Notes: generated from the letters alone by a model not told the origin. A stretch of 64,000 nt of DNA from G963669295 sp963669295 (GCA_963669295.1 OY769938.1:3100001-3164000), one strand, 5' to 3'. Counted from the stretch's first letter, positions 8,762-19,076 are shown. Made by a program: numbers and translations.

Positions 8762-11356
8762 ATGAAAACGTTGTCTTTATTGCTCTCTACCTTTTTTTGC
8801 GTTTTGATGTTTTCGGCAACTGCACAGTCGCCTGAAAAACTCAATTTTTACCTGAAGAGCTATTTGCAACAACATGAACTTACCAGCCCCAATAAGTCTA
8901 CTCCTTTATTTGTAAAAGGAGATGCAGCAGCCATTAAACGATATGCCAATGCAAATGGAGGACTGGTGAAAGGCACGGTGCAAGGCATGGTATCTATTGC
9001 TTTGCCAGTAAGTGCAGTGCGAAATTTGGCACAACAACCTTATGTAGATTACATAGAATTTACCCTCGCCAAAGGGCAACCCATGAACGATACGATGCTA
9101 GTGCGCAACAATGTGATACCGGTACACCAGGGGATAGCACCGCTTGCACAAGCTTATAGTGGTGAAGACGTAGTAGTAGGTTTTATTGATACCGGCATTG
9201 AAGTAGCTCATGGCGATTTTATTGACAGTTTGGGGAACACAAGGATCATGTACATTTGGGATCAAACCGAATCAGACGATACAGCGCGTATTCCTGCACA
9301 ATACGGTTATGGTAAATTATGGGACAGTACCGACATTAACTTAGGCATTTGTACCCACCTCGATGAATCAGCACATGGTTCAACAGTTACCGGTTCAGCG
9401 GTTAGCAATGCCGGGCAGGTGGGGGCGTATCTTGGGGTAGCACCTAAAGCAGACATCATTGCCGTAGAATCGGATTTTAATGCACCCAACTGGACCAGTA
9501 CGGTAGCCGATGCAGTGGATTTTATTTTTGCGATGGCCGACTCGTTGGGGAAACCATGTGTGATCAATGCCAGCATTGGTACCTATTCAGGCTCGCACGA
9601 TGGGAGAGATGCCGCTGCAAAATTTATCGATAGCCTTATTTTAGCCAAGCGAGGAAGAGTATTGGTAAGCGCAGGAGGGAATTCTGGTGGTTTTGTATAT
9701 CACTTAGGACACGATGTGACTACCGATACCTCTTTTACATGGTTTCAATACAATTCCAATTCCGGATTGGGGTATGGAGCAGTATTTTTTGAAGCATGGG
9801 CTGATACCAGCGATTTGAACAATGTAAGCTATGCAGTAGGAGCAGATAAAGTATCAGGAGGCTATAGCTTTCGGGGTCTAACAGATTTTGTTGACGTTGC
9901 TGCTAACGCAGGGAATCTAATTACCGATACCATTGAAAATAGCAATGGAGATATTATAGGTATTGTTGATTTTTATGCAGAATTGCAAGGCGACCTATAC
10001 CTCCTGCAAGTGCATATGGCTCAACCCGATTCCAATGCCTATAACTTTAGGTTCATGACCACAGGTGCCGGGCATTTCGATGTTTGGTCAGCCAGTTGGT
10101 TGGGTACTTCGAACATGATAAGTAGCGGGCTGCCTACAGCAGCGCAATTGCCAGAAATCGTATACTACAAGTTGCCTGACGACTTACAAACCATAGTAAG
10201 CTCATGGAACTGCTCACCGCATGTAATTGCAGTAGCTAACTATTACAATAGGGTAGATTACCTTGATATTGATAGTGTGTTACAAACAGTACCGGGTATA
10301 CCAGGAACCATTGTGGCTACTTCTAGTGAGGGGCCAACACGCGATAACCGAATTAAACCAGACATAGCTGCTACAGGGAACATTGCAATCAGTACATGCA
10401 GCATTTATCGTAGGGACTGGTTTTTGGCAAACAACCAACGCTTTAAAGTAGGTATTGGAGGATGGCATGCTCGCAATGGAGGTACGTCTATGGCATCTCC
10501 TGTGGTAGCAGGAATAGCTGCTTTATATCTCGATAAATGCCCAACGGCCAGCAATGCTGAAATTATGGAGGCTGTTACAGCTACTGCCAATCAGGATGGC
10601 AATACTGGTGCTACGCCCAATAATACCTGGGGATATGGAAAGGTAAATGGACACAACACAGTGAGTTATGCAGTATTTGAACCCCTGTTGATGGGCGATA
10701 CTACTTTTTGTGATGGCGATAGCATTATGATAACAGCACCAGCAGGTTATGCTAGTTATACATGGTCTTCGGGCGATTCATTACCCTTTACTTACCTGCA
10801 TCAAACCGATAGTGTGTTGGTGGTGGCAGTAGATTCTGCTGGATGCATAGGTACCTCCGGATATCATCATGCAGTAGAAAACCCTAACCCGGCTACGCCC
10901 ATTGTCGGCCAGGTAGCGGATACACTAACATCATCACCCGAAAACAATTATCAATGGTATTTAAATGGTGCCCCAATTGGTGGAGCCACTGGTCAAACAC
11001 ATGTCGCCACTCAATCAGGGAGCTATTTTGTGGAGGTTACCAACGTCTTTGGTTGTACTGCTGTTTCTGATACCCTGTATCACAGTATTACGGATATGCA
11101 TGAATCGCTGAAAGGTCAATTAAGTATTTACCCAAACCCCAGTAGTGGATTGCTATACATTGGAAGTGAGCAAGCATTGCCCAATACCACCATCACAATT
11201 ATGAATATGGTTGGAGAAACGGTTTTGATACAACATATTAATATAACAGCTGGAAATAGCCTTTCGATTGATCTTAGTAGTTATGCTGGAGGGGTGTATT
11301 TAGTTCATTTACAAAACGAAACCTACAAAGGGAAACATTTAGTGGTGCTTGAGTAG
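8762..11356 (+). CDS. Secreted subtilisin-like (S8) serine protease with type A T9SS sorting domain
   Basis: Exported S8 family peptidase of 864 residues. A signal peptide (MKTLSLLLSTFFCVLMFSATAQ) is followed by an inhibitor-like propeptide region. The catalytic triad is visible as Asp143 (VGFIDTGIE), His205 (ESAHGSTV) and Ser576 (GGTSMASPVVAGI). A long insertion separates His and Ser. After the protease domain there are Ig-like/PKD-like segments (DTTFCDGDSIMITAPAGY). The last roughly 78 residues (LSIYPNPSSGLLYI to the C-terminus) are a classical type A T9SS C-terminal sorting domain. It would be secreted across the outer membrane and probably anchored at the surface. It is a monocistronic-looking gene. 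The function call is firm, the substrate unknown. Confidence 0.95.
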   Translation: MKTLSLLLSTFFCVLMFSATAQSPEKLNFYLKSYLQQHELTSPNKSTPLFVKGDAAAIKRYANANGGLVKGTVQGMVSIALPVSAVRNLAQQPYVDYIEFTLAKGQPMNDTMLVRNNVIPVHQGIAPLAQAYSGEDVVVGFIDTGIEVAHGDFIDSLGNTRIMYIWDQTESDDTARIPAQYGYGKLWDSTDINLGICTHLDESAHGSTVTGSAVSNAGQVGAYLGVAPKADIIAVESDFNAPNWTSTVADAVDFIFAMADSLGKPCVINASIGTYSGSHDGRDAAAKFIDSLILAKRGRVLVSAGGNSGGFVYHLGHDVTTDTSFTWFQYNSNSGLGYGAVFFEAWADTSDLNNVSYAVGADKVSGGYSFRGLTDFVDVAANAGNLITDTIENSNGDIIGIVDFYAELQGDLYLLQVHMAQPDSNAYNFRFMTTGAGHFDVWSASWLGTSNMISSGLPTAAQLPEIVYYKLPDDLQTIVSSWNCSPHVIAVANYYNRVDYLDIDSVLQTVPGIPGTIVATSSEGPTRDNRIKPDIAATGNIAISTCSIYRRDWFLANNQRFKVGIGGWHARNGGTSMASPVVAGIAALYLDKCPTASNAEIMEAVTATANQDGNTGATPNNTWGYGKVNGHNTVSYAVFEPLLMGDTTFCDGDSIMITAPAGYASYTWSSGDSLPFTYLHQTDSVLVVAVDSAGCIGTSGYHHAVENPNPATPIVGQVADTLTSSPENNYQWYLNGAPIGGATGQTHVATQSGSYFVEVTNVFGCTAVSDTLYHSITDMHESLKGQLSIYPNPSSGLLYIGSEQALPNTTITIMNMVGETVLIQHINITAGNSLSIDLSSYAGGVYLVHLQNETYKGKHLVVLE

Positions 11357-11387
11357 TGAATTCATACGCCATTTCTGCTTATTTTCT

Positions 11388-11395
11388 TACATTTG
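11388..11395 (+). promoter_or_regulatory. -7 promoter element upstream of the DUF5606 gene
   Basis: TACATTTG matches TAnnTTTG exactly and lies 25 nt upstream of the ATG at 11421. It would drive the DUF5606 and M3 peptidase genes together. Confidence 0.55.
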
Positions 11396-11420
11396 CTCTC
11401 CTTTTATTAAAACTTATTGA

Positions 11421-11909
11421 ATGGATTTATCAGGTATTATCTCAATTTCTGGAAAGCCCGGATTGTATAAAGTAATTGCGCACGCAAAAAACGGGTTGGT
11501 AGTAGAGTCGCTATTGGATGGTAAACGTATGAATGCGCATGTTACCCATCGAATTAGTGCATTAGAAGACATTAGCATTTATACATATGATGATGATGTG
11601 CCTCTGGGCGATGTTTACCAGAGTATTTTTGAAAAAGAAGATGGTGGTGCTGCCATAAACCATAAAGCATCGGCTAATGAACTTAAGGAATATTTAACCG
11701 AGGTACTGCCAAATTTTGATGAAGATAGAGTGTATCATTCCGATTTGAAAAAATTATTTCAATGGTACAACCTATTGCAAAGCAACGATCTCTTAAAGCA
11801 AAAAGAAGAGTCAGATGAAGAACCAGCTGAAGAATCGGAAGCGCAAACACCTGTAGCTACTACAGCCGATGTTTCAGCTGACGAAGAAAAGGATGCCGAA
11901 GAAGCATAA
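11421..11909 (+). CDS. DUF5606 domain-containing protein
   Basis: Cytoplasmic 162-residue protein of a family seen in Bacteroidota with no assigned function. The N-terminal part (LSGIISISGKPGLYKVIAHA, then LVVESLLDGKRMNAHVTHRI) looks like a small beta-barrel or SH3-like fold. The middle (ELKEYLTEVLPNFDEDRVY) is helical, and the last 40 residues are a very acidic, probably disordered tail rich in Glu/Asp. There is no signal peptide. It is 11 bp upstream of the M3 peptidase gene on the same strand, so the two probably form an operon. The name is by family recognition only. Confidence 0.88.
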   Translation: MDLSGIISISGKPGLYKVIAHAKNGLVVESLLDGKRMNAHVTHRISALEDISIYTYDDDVPLGDVYQSIFEKEDGGAAINHKASANELKEYLTEVLPNFDEDRVYHSDLKKLFQWYNLLQSNDLLKQKEESDEEPAEESEAQTPVATTADVSADEEKDAEEA

Positions 11910-11920
11910 TACTTTCCACC

Positions 11921-13645
11921 ATGAATACGTCTCAATTAACCATCCCAACAAAAAAATCTCGCCATTTTTTACCAAACGATCTGGTAATTGATGCATGGGA
12001 AGTATTGGAACCTTATTTTAAAGATTTATTGGGGCGTAACATCGACTCAGTAGAAGAGTTAGATGCCTGGCTCATGGATCGTAGCGAATTGGATGCAGTG
12101 TTGGAAGAAGATGCTGCATGGCGATACATTAAAATGACGATTGATACGACTGATGAAAGTTTGGTGGAATCGTACAACTTTTTTGTAAGCCGCATCCAAC
12201 CTATGATTTCTCCTTATAACAATGAGTTCCATAAGAAAATGATGGACTCCCCTTATTTGAAAGACCTGGATCAGGAGAAATATGCCATCTACCTTAGGGG
12301 AGTGAAGCAGGAGTTGGAGATTTATCGTGATGAAAATGTAGAATTATTGGCTGAAATCGCAAAAGAATCGCAAAAGTTTGGAGCCATCAGTGGTGCCATG
12401 ACCATTGAATACAAGGGAGAGGAAATGACCATGCAAAAGGCCAATACCTTTCTTAAAAGTACTGACCGTAAAGAGCGAGAAGAAGTTTTTCGACTGGCTG
12501 CTGAACGAAGAATACAAGATTCGGAAAAGCTAGACGATCTTTTTAATAAACTGGTACAACTTCGAAATACCGTGGCGAAAAATGCGGGGTTTGATAACTA
12601 TCGCGATTATATGTTTAGTGCCTTGGGGAGGTTTGACTATACCCCCCAAGATTGCTTCGATTTCCATGAAGGAATTGCCAGTGAAATTCTACCCATAGTA
12701 AAACAATTTCAGGAAGAGCGTAAAGCAGCACTTCATCTTGATGTATTGCGGCCGTGGGATACAGATGTTGACATTACCGGAAAACCTCCACTCAAGCCAT
12801 TTGAAACCGGGGCTGAATTGATTGATAAATCTATTGAAACCTTTAATAAAGTAGCTCCCTACTTCGGAGAGTGCCTTGCCGTTATGCGCGAAATGGGGTA
12901 CCTCGACTTAGAATCAAAAAATGGCAAAGCTCCGGGTGGATATAATTACCCATTGTATGAGATCGGGGTGCCATTCATTTTTATGAATGCGGTAGGGTCG
13001 CATACCGACCTCATCACTATGATGCACGAAGGAGGACATGCGATACACTCCTTTTTAACCCGTAACCTCGACTTTACTGCATTCAAAAGCTTGCCCTCAG
13101 AAGTTGCTGAATTGGCATCCATGAGTATGGAATTAATTTCAATGGATCATTGGGATGTTTTTCTATCTAACGAAGAAGAACTGCGACGTGCCAAACGAGA
13201 GCAACTGGAGAAAATACTAAGTATCCTTCCCTGGATTGCTACCATCGACCGGTTTCAACATTGGCTGTATGAGAATCCTACCCATACAGTAGAAGAGCGT
13301 ACAGCCGCCTGGTTAGAAATTAGAAACTTTTTGGGTACTAATTTGGTGGATTGGTCGGAACATGAAAGAGCACTGGAAACAGGGTGGCAACGTCAAATGC
13401 ACTTGTACGAAGTGCCCTTTTATTACATCGAATATGCCATGGCTCAACTAGGGGCAATTGCTATTTGGAGGAATTACAAACAAAACCCCGAAAAAGCATT
13501 GTTGCAATATACAGCTGCTTTGAAATTGGGTTATACCAAATCCATTGGTGAAATATATGAGACAGCAGGCATTGAGTTTAATTTCTCGCAAGCATATATT
13601 CGCGAGCTAGCCGATTTTATTAAAGGGGAACTGCAAAAAATTTAA
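11921..13645 (+). CDS. M3 family oligoendopeptidase
   Basis: Zinc metallopeptidase of family M3 (PepF/oligoendopeptidase type), predicted to cut short peptides in the cytoplasm. Length is 574 residues, with no signal peptide. The zinc site is His369-Glu370-x-x-His373 in MMHEGGHAIHSF, and Glu397 in SEVAELASMSMEL, 24 residues later, is the probable third ligand. The N-terminal half is helical as in the family. The downstream Tyr-rich segment PFYYIEYAMAQLGA carries conserved substrate-binding residues. It is probably co-transcribed with the upstream DUF5606 gene. Its stop codon directly abuts the stop of the convergent CotH gene. Confidence 0.95.
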   Translation: MNTSQLTIPTKKSRHFLPNDLVIDAWEVLEPYFKDLLGRNIDSVEELDAWLMDRSELDAVLEEDAAWRYIKMTIDTTDESLVESYNFFVSRIQPMISPYNNEFHKKMMDSPYLKDLDQEKYAIYLRGVKQELEIYRDENVELLAEIAKESQKFGAISGAMTIEYKGEEMTMQKANTFLKSTDRKEREEVFRLAAERRIQDSEKLDDLFNKLVQLRNTVAKNAGFDNYRDYMFSALGRFDYTPQDCFDFHEGIASEILPIVKQFQEERKAALHLDVLRPWDTDVDITGKPPLKPFETGAELIDKSIETFNKVAPYFGECLAVMREMGYLDLESKNGKAPGGYNYPLYEIGVPFIFMNAVGSHTDLITMMHEGGHAIHSFLTRNLDFTAFKSLPSEVAELASMSMELISMDHWDVFLSNEEELRRAKREQLEKILSILPWIATIDRFQHWLYENPTHTVEERTAAWLEIRNFLGTNLVDWSEHERALETGWQRQMHLYEVPFYYIEYAMAQLGAIAIWRNYKQNPEKALLQYTAALKLGYTKSIGEIYETAGIEFNFSQAYIRELADFIKGELQKI

Positions 13646-15796
13646 TTACCTCTTTTTAAATATGGCCCTTATACGGGCATCTTTGTTAGGTGTGTACGTG
13701 AGTTCGCTTTCTTTGCCTTCAACACCTTCCCATCTATCGAATACATATCCGTTATTGGGTACAGCCATCATCGTTACTGGTATGTGCTTAAAATAAGTGC
13801 CTTCAAAGGGAGTGTTAAGAGTCAGTGAGTTGAGTTGCACTGTCCCTCCTTCGCCTGGAACAACAGTTAATGTGGTAGTGCCTTTCAATTGAAAGTTCTG
13901 TGCAAGAAAGTAGCGCATGGTATCAGGGCGTTCTTCTGCGAATTGCACCAGCTTGTTGATGTTTTTTTGCCACTCCTTCATGGATCGAATGCCCTTGTTC
14001 TTTCCCCATCTACCAATATGTTGAGGCATCTCAGGAGTAAGGGCAGCCTCCATTGCTCGAATAGTGCTCACTACTTTTTCTTCTTTGAAAGTAGTGTTAA
14101 GCATATCTGCAAAACGATTGATGAATTGAGCTTTAAAGGTGGGGTTCTTAATTAAAGCTTGCAGTAAGTATGTAGATGCTTGAAGGGATTTTGTAAGGTG
14201 AGGGAGGTGGCAATTGTTAATACCTAATGCATAATCAATAGAATTTAAGTGCCCCGGACACCTTGCTTTGTCACTTTCAAAAGCCAAATCGGTGTCAAAC
14301 AAAATCCATCGCCATTTACCGTCTTCGTGCTTTGGTCGCCAAAATTTCATGTTGGCCATGGGCCAATCGGTATTGGCATAAAAGATCTCGGCAATTTGAT
14401 AATCGATGAAGTTGTTCACATCAATCATTTGGAGCACAGAATCATAATTGCTAGCGTTACTTAGGTCGTGATGCTGTACAAAGGTTTTTAGTTGTTGTAA
14501 GTGAGTGTCGTCACCCTGAATGGGCATTGAGCCGTACTCAAACATGTCAATACTGCCTGCGTTGGGGTGGTTGTTTTTAATGTAGTGCTGACAAATTTTT
14601 TCTCGCAAATTGTGAATGCCCCAATAAATACCATTGATGTACACCACCACAGGTCTATATGCTTGATAATCAATATTGGTTTGGGTAACAAGCGTATGCA
14701 TGAGTGCATCTTTTAGTAAGGTGTTGGGCCAGTCGTTTCCCGAGTTCCGCAATAAAAAAGCCTGATAGCTTTGAGCAGGCTTGCCTGGAAATAAAGGGTA
14801 GTTGATATCGCTATGTCCAAACATACTACGGGCATGCATTGAAATTGATTTTTGAGGGTAATTACGAATAGCTTTGCCCACCAGGCGCAATCCTGCATTG
14901 AGTTCAAATGCTTGTTGATGGTCCTTTTCGAACAGCGATACATATGCTGGTGATTCATTATAAATATTCAATTTAGGATCGGTATTCACAAAAATCTTGT
15001 AGTTGTCAATGGCAATGGAAACTACTGGCAGTTGATGGGTAACTCCAATGAAATAGCTATTGCTGGTAATTGTTCCTGGCAATTTTCCCTCTTCTATCAC
15101 CATGGCACGAACTATGGTCGTGGTGTCAATAGAAAGTGGAGTATTGTACACATTTCCAGTAGTAGTAGGATGGCTGCCGTCTAGCGTGTAGTATATCGTA
15201 GCACCTTTTGGGGCGTTGATTTTTACTTGTACCTTATTGGGATAAAATCCTCCCTCTTTTGTAAATGTTGGGGCAGCGGAGAATCCTTCTTTGCCATTTC
15301 TCGTATTGGGTTGATTATAGCTTGGAGTGGTAAAGTATACCCACTTGCTCCCGCCATCAATAGCTCGGCCGTATGAAATGTTCTTCCGCTGTACTCCAAA
15401 AGTAACACTGTCTATAACAACACCCTCAGTTGTATACAGTCCTACTTGTTCGCCACCAACGCTAAGCTTCAGGTTAATGTGTTCTGAAGCGTATTGTCTG
15501 CTGCCTTTGTCGAACCAAAATACCTTATGCCCTTTGGCAGGTATAGTAGTAAGCGAAGGATATTTAGAGAGAATTTGAACCTTTTTAGGCTCAGAAAGAT
15601 TGTCAGTGAAATACATGCCGCCCACGTTCACTGCAGTATCTTCATCATTGTATAACTCTACCCAGTCATCGTATTCACGAAAGCGATCTTGCACATTGGT
15701 ATTGTGAGCCACCAACTCATTAATAAATACTTTTGGCACTTGTGCAAAACCATGAACAGTGCAAAGAAAAGCCAATATAAAGAGTCCGCGTTGCAT
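13646..15796 (-). CDS. Secreted CotH kinase family protein with lamin-tail domain
   Basis: Exported 716-residue protein. After the signal peptide (MQRGLFILAFLCTVHGFAQ) there is a lamin-tail domain (VFINELVAHNTN, DDWVELYNDED). A chitobiase/FN3-like segment follows (GATIYYTLDGSHPTT), then a CotH-type atypical kinase domain (about residues 270-530) with FLLRNSGNDWPNTLLKDALM, YINGIYWGIHNLREKI and the WILFDTDLAF motif expected at the metal site. The C-terminus is a short InlB-like beta repeat (VVPGEGGTVQLN, GYVFDRWEGV). CotH kinases phosphorylate secreted or surface proteins in other bacteria; the target here is unknown. No T9SS sorting domain is visible, so it may stay in the periplasm. It has an exact TAnnTTTG element upstream. 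Confidence 0.9.
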   Translation of the reverse strand: MQRGLFILAFLCTVHGFAQVPKVFINELVAHNTNVQDRFREYDDWVELYNDEDTAVNVGGMYFTDNLSEPKKVQILSKYPSLTTIPAKGHKVFWFDKGSRQYASEHINLKLSVGGEQVGLYTTEGVVIDSVTFGVQRKNISYGRAIDGGSKWVYFTTPSYNQPNTRNGKEGFSAAPTFTKEGGFYPNKVQVKINAPKGATIYYTLDGSHPTTTGNVYNTPLSIDTTTIVRAMVIEEGKLPGTITSNSYFIGVTHQLPVVSIAIDNYKIFVNTDPKLNIYNESPAYVSLFEKDHQQAFELNAGLRLVGKAIRNYPQKSISMHARSMFGHSDINYPLFPGKPAQSYQAFLLRNSGNDWPNTLLKDALMHTLVTQTNIDYQAYRPVVVYINGIYWGIHNLREKICQHYIKNNHPNAGSIDMFEYGSMPIQGDDTHLQQLKTFVQHHDLSNASNYDSVLQMIDVNNFIDYQIAEIFYANTDWPMANMKFWRPKHEDGKWRWILFDTDLAFESDKARCPGHLNSIDYALGINNCHLPHLTKSLQASTYLLQALIKNPTFKAQFINRFADMLNTTFKEEKVVSTIRAMEAALTPEMPQHIGRWGKNKGIRSMKEWQKNINKLVQFAEERPDTMRYFLAQNFQLKGTTTLTVVPGEGGTVQLNSLTLNTPFEGTYFKHIPVTMMAVPNNGYVFDRWEGVEGKESELTYTPNKDARIRAIFKKR

Positions 15797-15813
15797 GCGT
15801 TTTTTATCGAATA

Positions 15814-15821
15814 CAAACTTA
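15814..15821 (-). promoter_or_regulatory. -7 promoter element upstream of the CotH kinase gene
   Basis: The minus strand reads TAAGTTTG (TAnnTTTG), only 17 nt upstream of the ATG at 15796, implying a very short leader. A near match in the opposite direction (TATGTTTT at 15871-15878) could serve the divergent DUF5060 gene. Confidence 0.55.
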
Positions 15822-15929
15822 CTGAATCCTTTTTTACCGTATGTTGCAACAACAACTAGGTAATTTTACTTATGTTTTAGTTCTATGAAAATAAATACCT
15901 TTAGGCAACCACAGAAATTACTGCTAACC

Positions 15930-17909
15930 ATGAAGAATCATTATACCCTTTTACTTGTACTTGCATTTTTAGTGCCAATAAGTGTGTTGGCACAAAACGA
16001 TTTGGAAGTTACTGTGTTGCAGCCAACAGGAACACCTACTACTGTTGGTACTTTCGAGAAGGTAGAGCTGGGGTTGCAATTAACTGCAACTATCGATGCC
16101 GATGTGCAAAAGTATTTCAACGGTGAAAAAGGATTGAACCCTTTTAACCCCAATCACATTGATGTAGAGGCAGTACTTACGGGGCCTTCTGGAGTAACTC
16201 GTATAGTACATGGGTTTTATTACAGGGATTTTAAGATTAATGATGAAGTGTGGGAAGAAGTACCTACTGATCATCATTGGAGGGTGCGATTTGCGCTCAA
16301 TCAACCCGGAGCCTGGGAGGTGAATGTTCGTGTAACAGCCAAAGGCCACCCAGTGCTGAAAACGAAAACGGTGAAGGTAATTGGTGAGAATAGGGGTAAT
16401 AATGGTTACGTAATTAAAGGGAAAGCAGGCAATAATACTGATAGGTACCTGCGATTCAGCGGATCGAACAAAACATTTTTTGCTGTGGGTGAAAACCTGG
16501 CATGGGTATCGGAGTTTAAGCTTAAGCCAAATGATTTAGGAACGTTCACCCAATGGATGAAAGAACTATCTGACAATGGAGGGAACTTCTTCCGGTTGGG
16601 AATGGTGCCATGGGGAATGGGGATAGAGTGGGAAAAGTTAGGCGATTATAACAATCGTATGCCACATGCATGGCAATTGGATCAAGTAGTGAACCAGGCT
16701 GAAGACATGGGACTGTACATGAATTTTGTCATCGATTGGCACGATATCTTCACTCCTGGTTGGCCCTCTGATTGGGCTAAAAACCCTTATTTATTAGGAA
16801 TAGATGGCGTGAAAGAGCCCATCGACTTCTTTAGAAATACTACTGCCCACGATTTTTATCAAAGACGCTTGCGTTATGTGGTAGCCCGTTGGGGATACTC
16901 TACCAGCCTTGGTGTGATAGAACTATTGAATGAAATGGATCATGCTGTTCATGGTTATAATGATGGGGGAGTAAATACTCAAATTGCCAACAAGTGGTTC
17001 AAAACGATGAGTGCCTACCTTAAAACAGAGTTGGGCATGCAAGAACGCCCTGTAGGAGTTAGTCTGGCAGGGAAAACACGCAAAATGATTGATAAGAAAG
17101 TGTTCCCCTATGCAGATATTTCTTTGTTGCATGACTATGGCGATCAAAGCCAGCAAAACTATGAGAAGCGCTACATAAAAATACGGAAACTATTGGGCGA
17201 TAAAAGCACCTATAATCATCCTATTGTATACAATGAAGTTGGGGCAGGAATTTTTCCAACACTCGACTATTGCAGTGATATCACCTTACACAATGCCATT
17301 TGGTCTACAGCTATGATGGGATGTTTCGGTACAGGAATGAACTGGTGGTGGGAAAATGCTGTTCATCCACAAGGCTATTATACCAATTATAAAGCAGTGA
17401 ATGCCTTTATGAAGGATGAACAACTTTCGCAGCACCCCTATAACGCTCAGGAATGGTCGGGTAAGGGGTATTCGAAATATGATCAGGCTAATTTTGAAAC
17501 CTTTTCCCTGGTGCGAGATGATAAGGAGCGAGCCATTGGTTGGGCACACAATGTTTCCTATTTCTGGGGAAACATGGGAGAAATAAATTCTTGTTTGCAA
17601 CAAGTAATACGAGGTAAAAATGGCAAGCATGTAGATGCTAAAGACAATACCGATTATACCAAAAATATTAAAGTAGGTAAAGTAAAACCATTGAGCGGTG
17701 AAATATTTAAGCTCAAAGGATTACATGGAGGTTTTTTTAGTAAGCACAAGTACAAAATTACCTGGCATGCTACTCGTGGCGATGGAGGTCATTTGTCGCA
17801 ATACGATGAGGTGAAAAAAACCAATTGTTGGGGTACTGCTAAGTTTACAGTGCCTCCTACTAACGATCAGCATCCAGACTATGGGTTTAAAGTGGAGAAA
17901 ATAAAGTAG
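15930..17909 (+). CDS. DUF5060 domain-containing glycoside hydrolase-like secreted protein
   Basis: Exported protein of 659 residues from the ATG at 15930, chosen because it directly precedes the signal peptide MKNHYTLLLVLAFLVPISVLAQ's hydrophobic core; the frame is open to 15885. Residues 25-165 form a DUF5060-type beta-sandwich (LEVTVLQPTGTPTTVGTF, PGAWEVNVRVTAKG). A TIM-barrel glycosidase domain of clan A appearance follows. Glu335 (IELLNEMDH) is the candidate acid/base and Glu436 (HPIVYNEVGAG) the candidate nucleophile. The aromatic-rich strand FNWWW-like region (GTGMNWWWENAVHPQGYY) is a typical sugar-binding face. The polysaccharide substrate is unknown. It is divergent from the CotH gene, and its stop abuts the murB stop. 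Confidence 0.85.
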   Translation: MKNHYTLLLVLAFLVPISVLAQNDLEVTVLQPTGTPTTVGTFEKVELGLQLTATIDADVQKYFNGEKGLNPFNPNHIDVEAVLTGPSGVTRIVHGFYYRDFKINDEVWEEVPTDHHWRVRFALNQPGAWEVNVRVTAKGHPVLKTKTVKVIGENRGNNGYVIKGKAGNNTDRYLRFSGSNKTFFAVGENLAWVSEFKLKPNDLGTFTQWMKELSDNGGNFFRLGMVPWGMGIEWEKLGDYNNRMPHAWQLDQVVNQAEDMGLYMNFVIDWHDIFTPGWPSDWAKNPYLLGIDGVKEPIDFFRNTTAHDFYQRRLRYVVARWGYSTSLGVIELLNEMDHAVHGYNDGGVNTQIANKWFKTMSAYLKTELGMQERPVGVSLAGKTRKMIDKKVFPYADISLLHDYGDQSQQNYEKRYIKIRKLLGDKSTYNHPIVYNEVGAGIFPTLDYCSDITLHNAIWSTAMMGCFGTGMNWWWENAVHPQGYYTNYKAVNAFMKDEQLSQHPYNAQEWSGKGYSKYDQANFETFSLVRDDKERAIGWAHNVSYFWGNMGEINSCLQQVIRGKNGKHVDAKDNTDYTKNIKVGKVKPLSGEIFKLKGLHGGFFSKHKYKITWHATRGDGGHLSQYDEVKKTNCWGTAKFTVPPTNDQHPDYGFKVEKIK

Positions 17910-18926
17910 CTACAAGATATTTACTTCGCGCTCTAACGTAACGCCAAATTTTTCAGCTACCGATTGCCTAATGTCTGAAGAGAGTTGGAAAATGTCTTTA
18001 CCAGCAGCACCACCATAGTTGACCAATACCAATGCTTGTTTTTTGTGTACTCCGTAATTGTTGAAGGTTTTCCCTTTCCATCCTGCTTGTTCAATAAGCC
18101 ATCCCGCAGCAATTTTCATTTTCCCCTCTCCAGCTGGATATGCAGCAACGTCAGGAAATGCTGCTTGTACTTTCTTAAACAGGTTGGCATCAACCACTGG
18201 ATTCTTGAAGAAGCTACCTGAATTGCCAATTTTGTTGGGGTCCGGTAGCTTACTGGAGCGAATATTGATAACTGCCTGGCTAATGTTGCGGATGGAAAGT
18301 TCTGTTACCCCCATGTTTTCTAACTCCTGCTCGATAGCGCCATAAGATGTGTTAAATTGAGGAGTTTTATGGAGTTGGAGTGTAACAGAAGTGATGATGT
18401 ATTGCCCCTTTAGTTGGCGTTTAAATACACTTTCTCGATAGCCAAATTCACAATCGCAACGATGAAAAGTTTCTACTTCTCCTGTATGCATGTTTAAGGC
18501 CTCTAAAGCAACAAACACATCCTTAATTTCCACGCCATAAGCACCGATGTTTTGCATAGGGCTGGCGCCAACATTGCCTGGAATAAGCGAAAGATTTTCT
18601 ATGCCGGCATAACCATGATCAATACAGTGCATTACCAGTTGATGCCAATTTTCACCAGCTCCTGCTCTTACATGGTATACATCATCATCTTCATGTACTA
18701 CATGAATGCCCTTTATGTTATTTTTTAGTACAACACCTTCAAAATTTTTTGTGAGTAAGATGTTGCTTCCGCCTCCCAGGATAAATTTTTCAAGCTTCTG
18801 ATAGTTCGAAAGGCGAAGAAATTCTGCCATCTGCTCGGTACTGTTTAACGCAACAAAATAGCGCGCCATAGCATCAATACCAAAGGTGTTGTAAGGTTGA
18901 AGTGAGTAATTTTCCTGAATCTCCAT
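17910..18926 (-). CDS. murB: UDP-N-acetylmuramate dehydrogenase
   Basis: FAD-dependent UDP-N-acetylenolpyruvoylglucosamine reductase, the second committed step of peptidoglycan precursor synthesis. I start it at the ATG at 18926 (MEIQENYSLQPYNTFGIDA), because the family begins a few residues before the YNTF motif; five more codons are open to 18941. Family signatures are FILGGGSNILLT, NLSLIPGNVGASPMQNIGAY for FAD, FGYRES with the substrate Arg, Ser238 in NSGSFFKNP as the proton donor, and the terminal EREVNIL. Length (338) fits type I MurB. An exact TAnnTTTG element lies just upstream. Confidence 0.96.
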   Translation of the reverse strand: MEIQENYSLQPYNTFGIDAMARYFVALNSTEQMAEFLRLSNYQKLEKFILGGGSNILLTKNFEGVVLKNNIKGIHVVHEDDDVYHVRAGAGENWHQLVMHCIDHGYAGIENLSLIPGNVGASPMQNIGAYGVEIKDVFVALEALNMHTGEVETFHRCDCEFGYRESVFKRQLKGQYIITSVTLQLHKTPQFNTSYGAIEQELENMGVTELSIRNISQAVINIRSSKLPDPNKIGNSGSFFKNPVVDANLFKKVQAAFPDVAAYPAGEGKMKIAAGWLIEQAGWKGKTFNNYGVHKKQALVLVNYGGAAGKDIFQLSSDIRQSVAEKFGVTLEREVNIL

Positions 18927-18951
18927 AATAATCGGACTCAAAGCCAGTTAA

Positions 18952-18959
18952 CAAAAGTA
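18952..18959 (-). promoter_or_regulatory. -7 promoter element upstream of murB
   Basis: The minus strand reads TACTTTTG (TAnnTTTG), 25 nt upstream of the ATG at 18926. Confidence 0.55.
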
Positions 18960-19076
18960 AATGAATGGATCGTTCGTGTGTGGGAACGCTGCTAAAATAA
19001 TTAACAAAGAATCTAACAACAAGGAAATAAACGGGCTAGAGCCAAATTTTATAAATTCGCAACCAAACTTGATGGC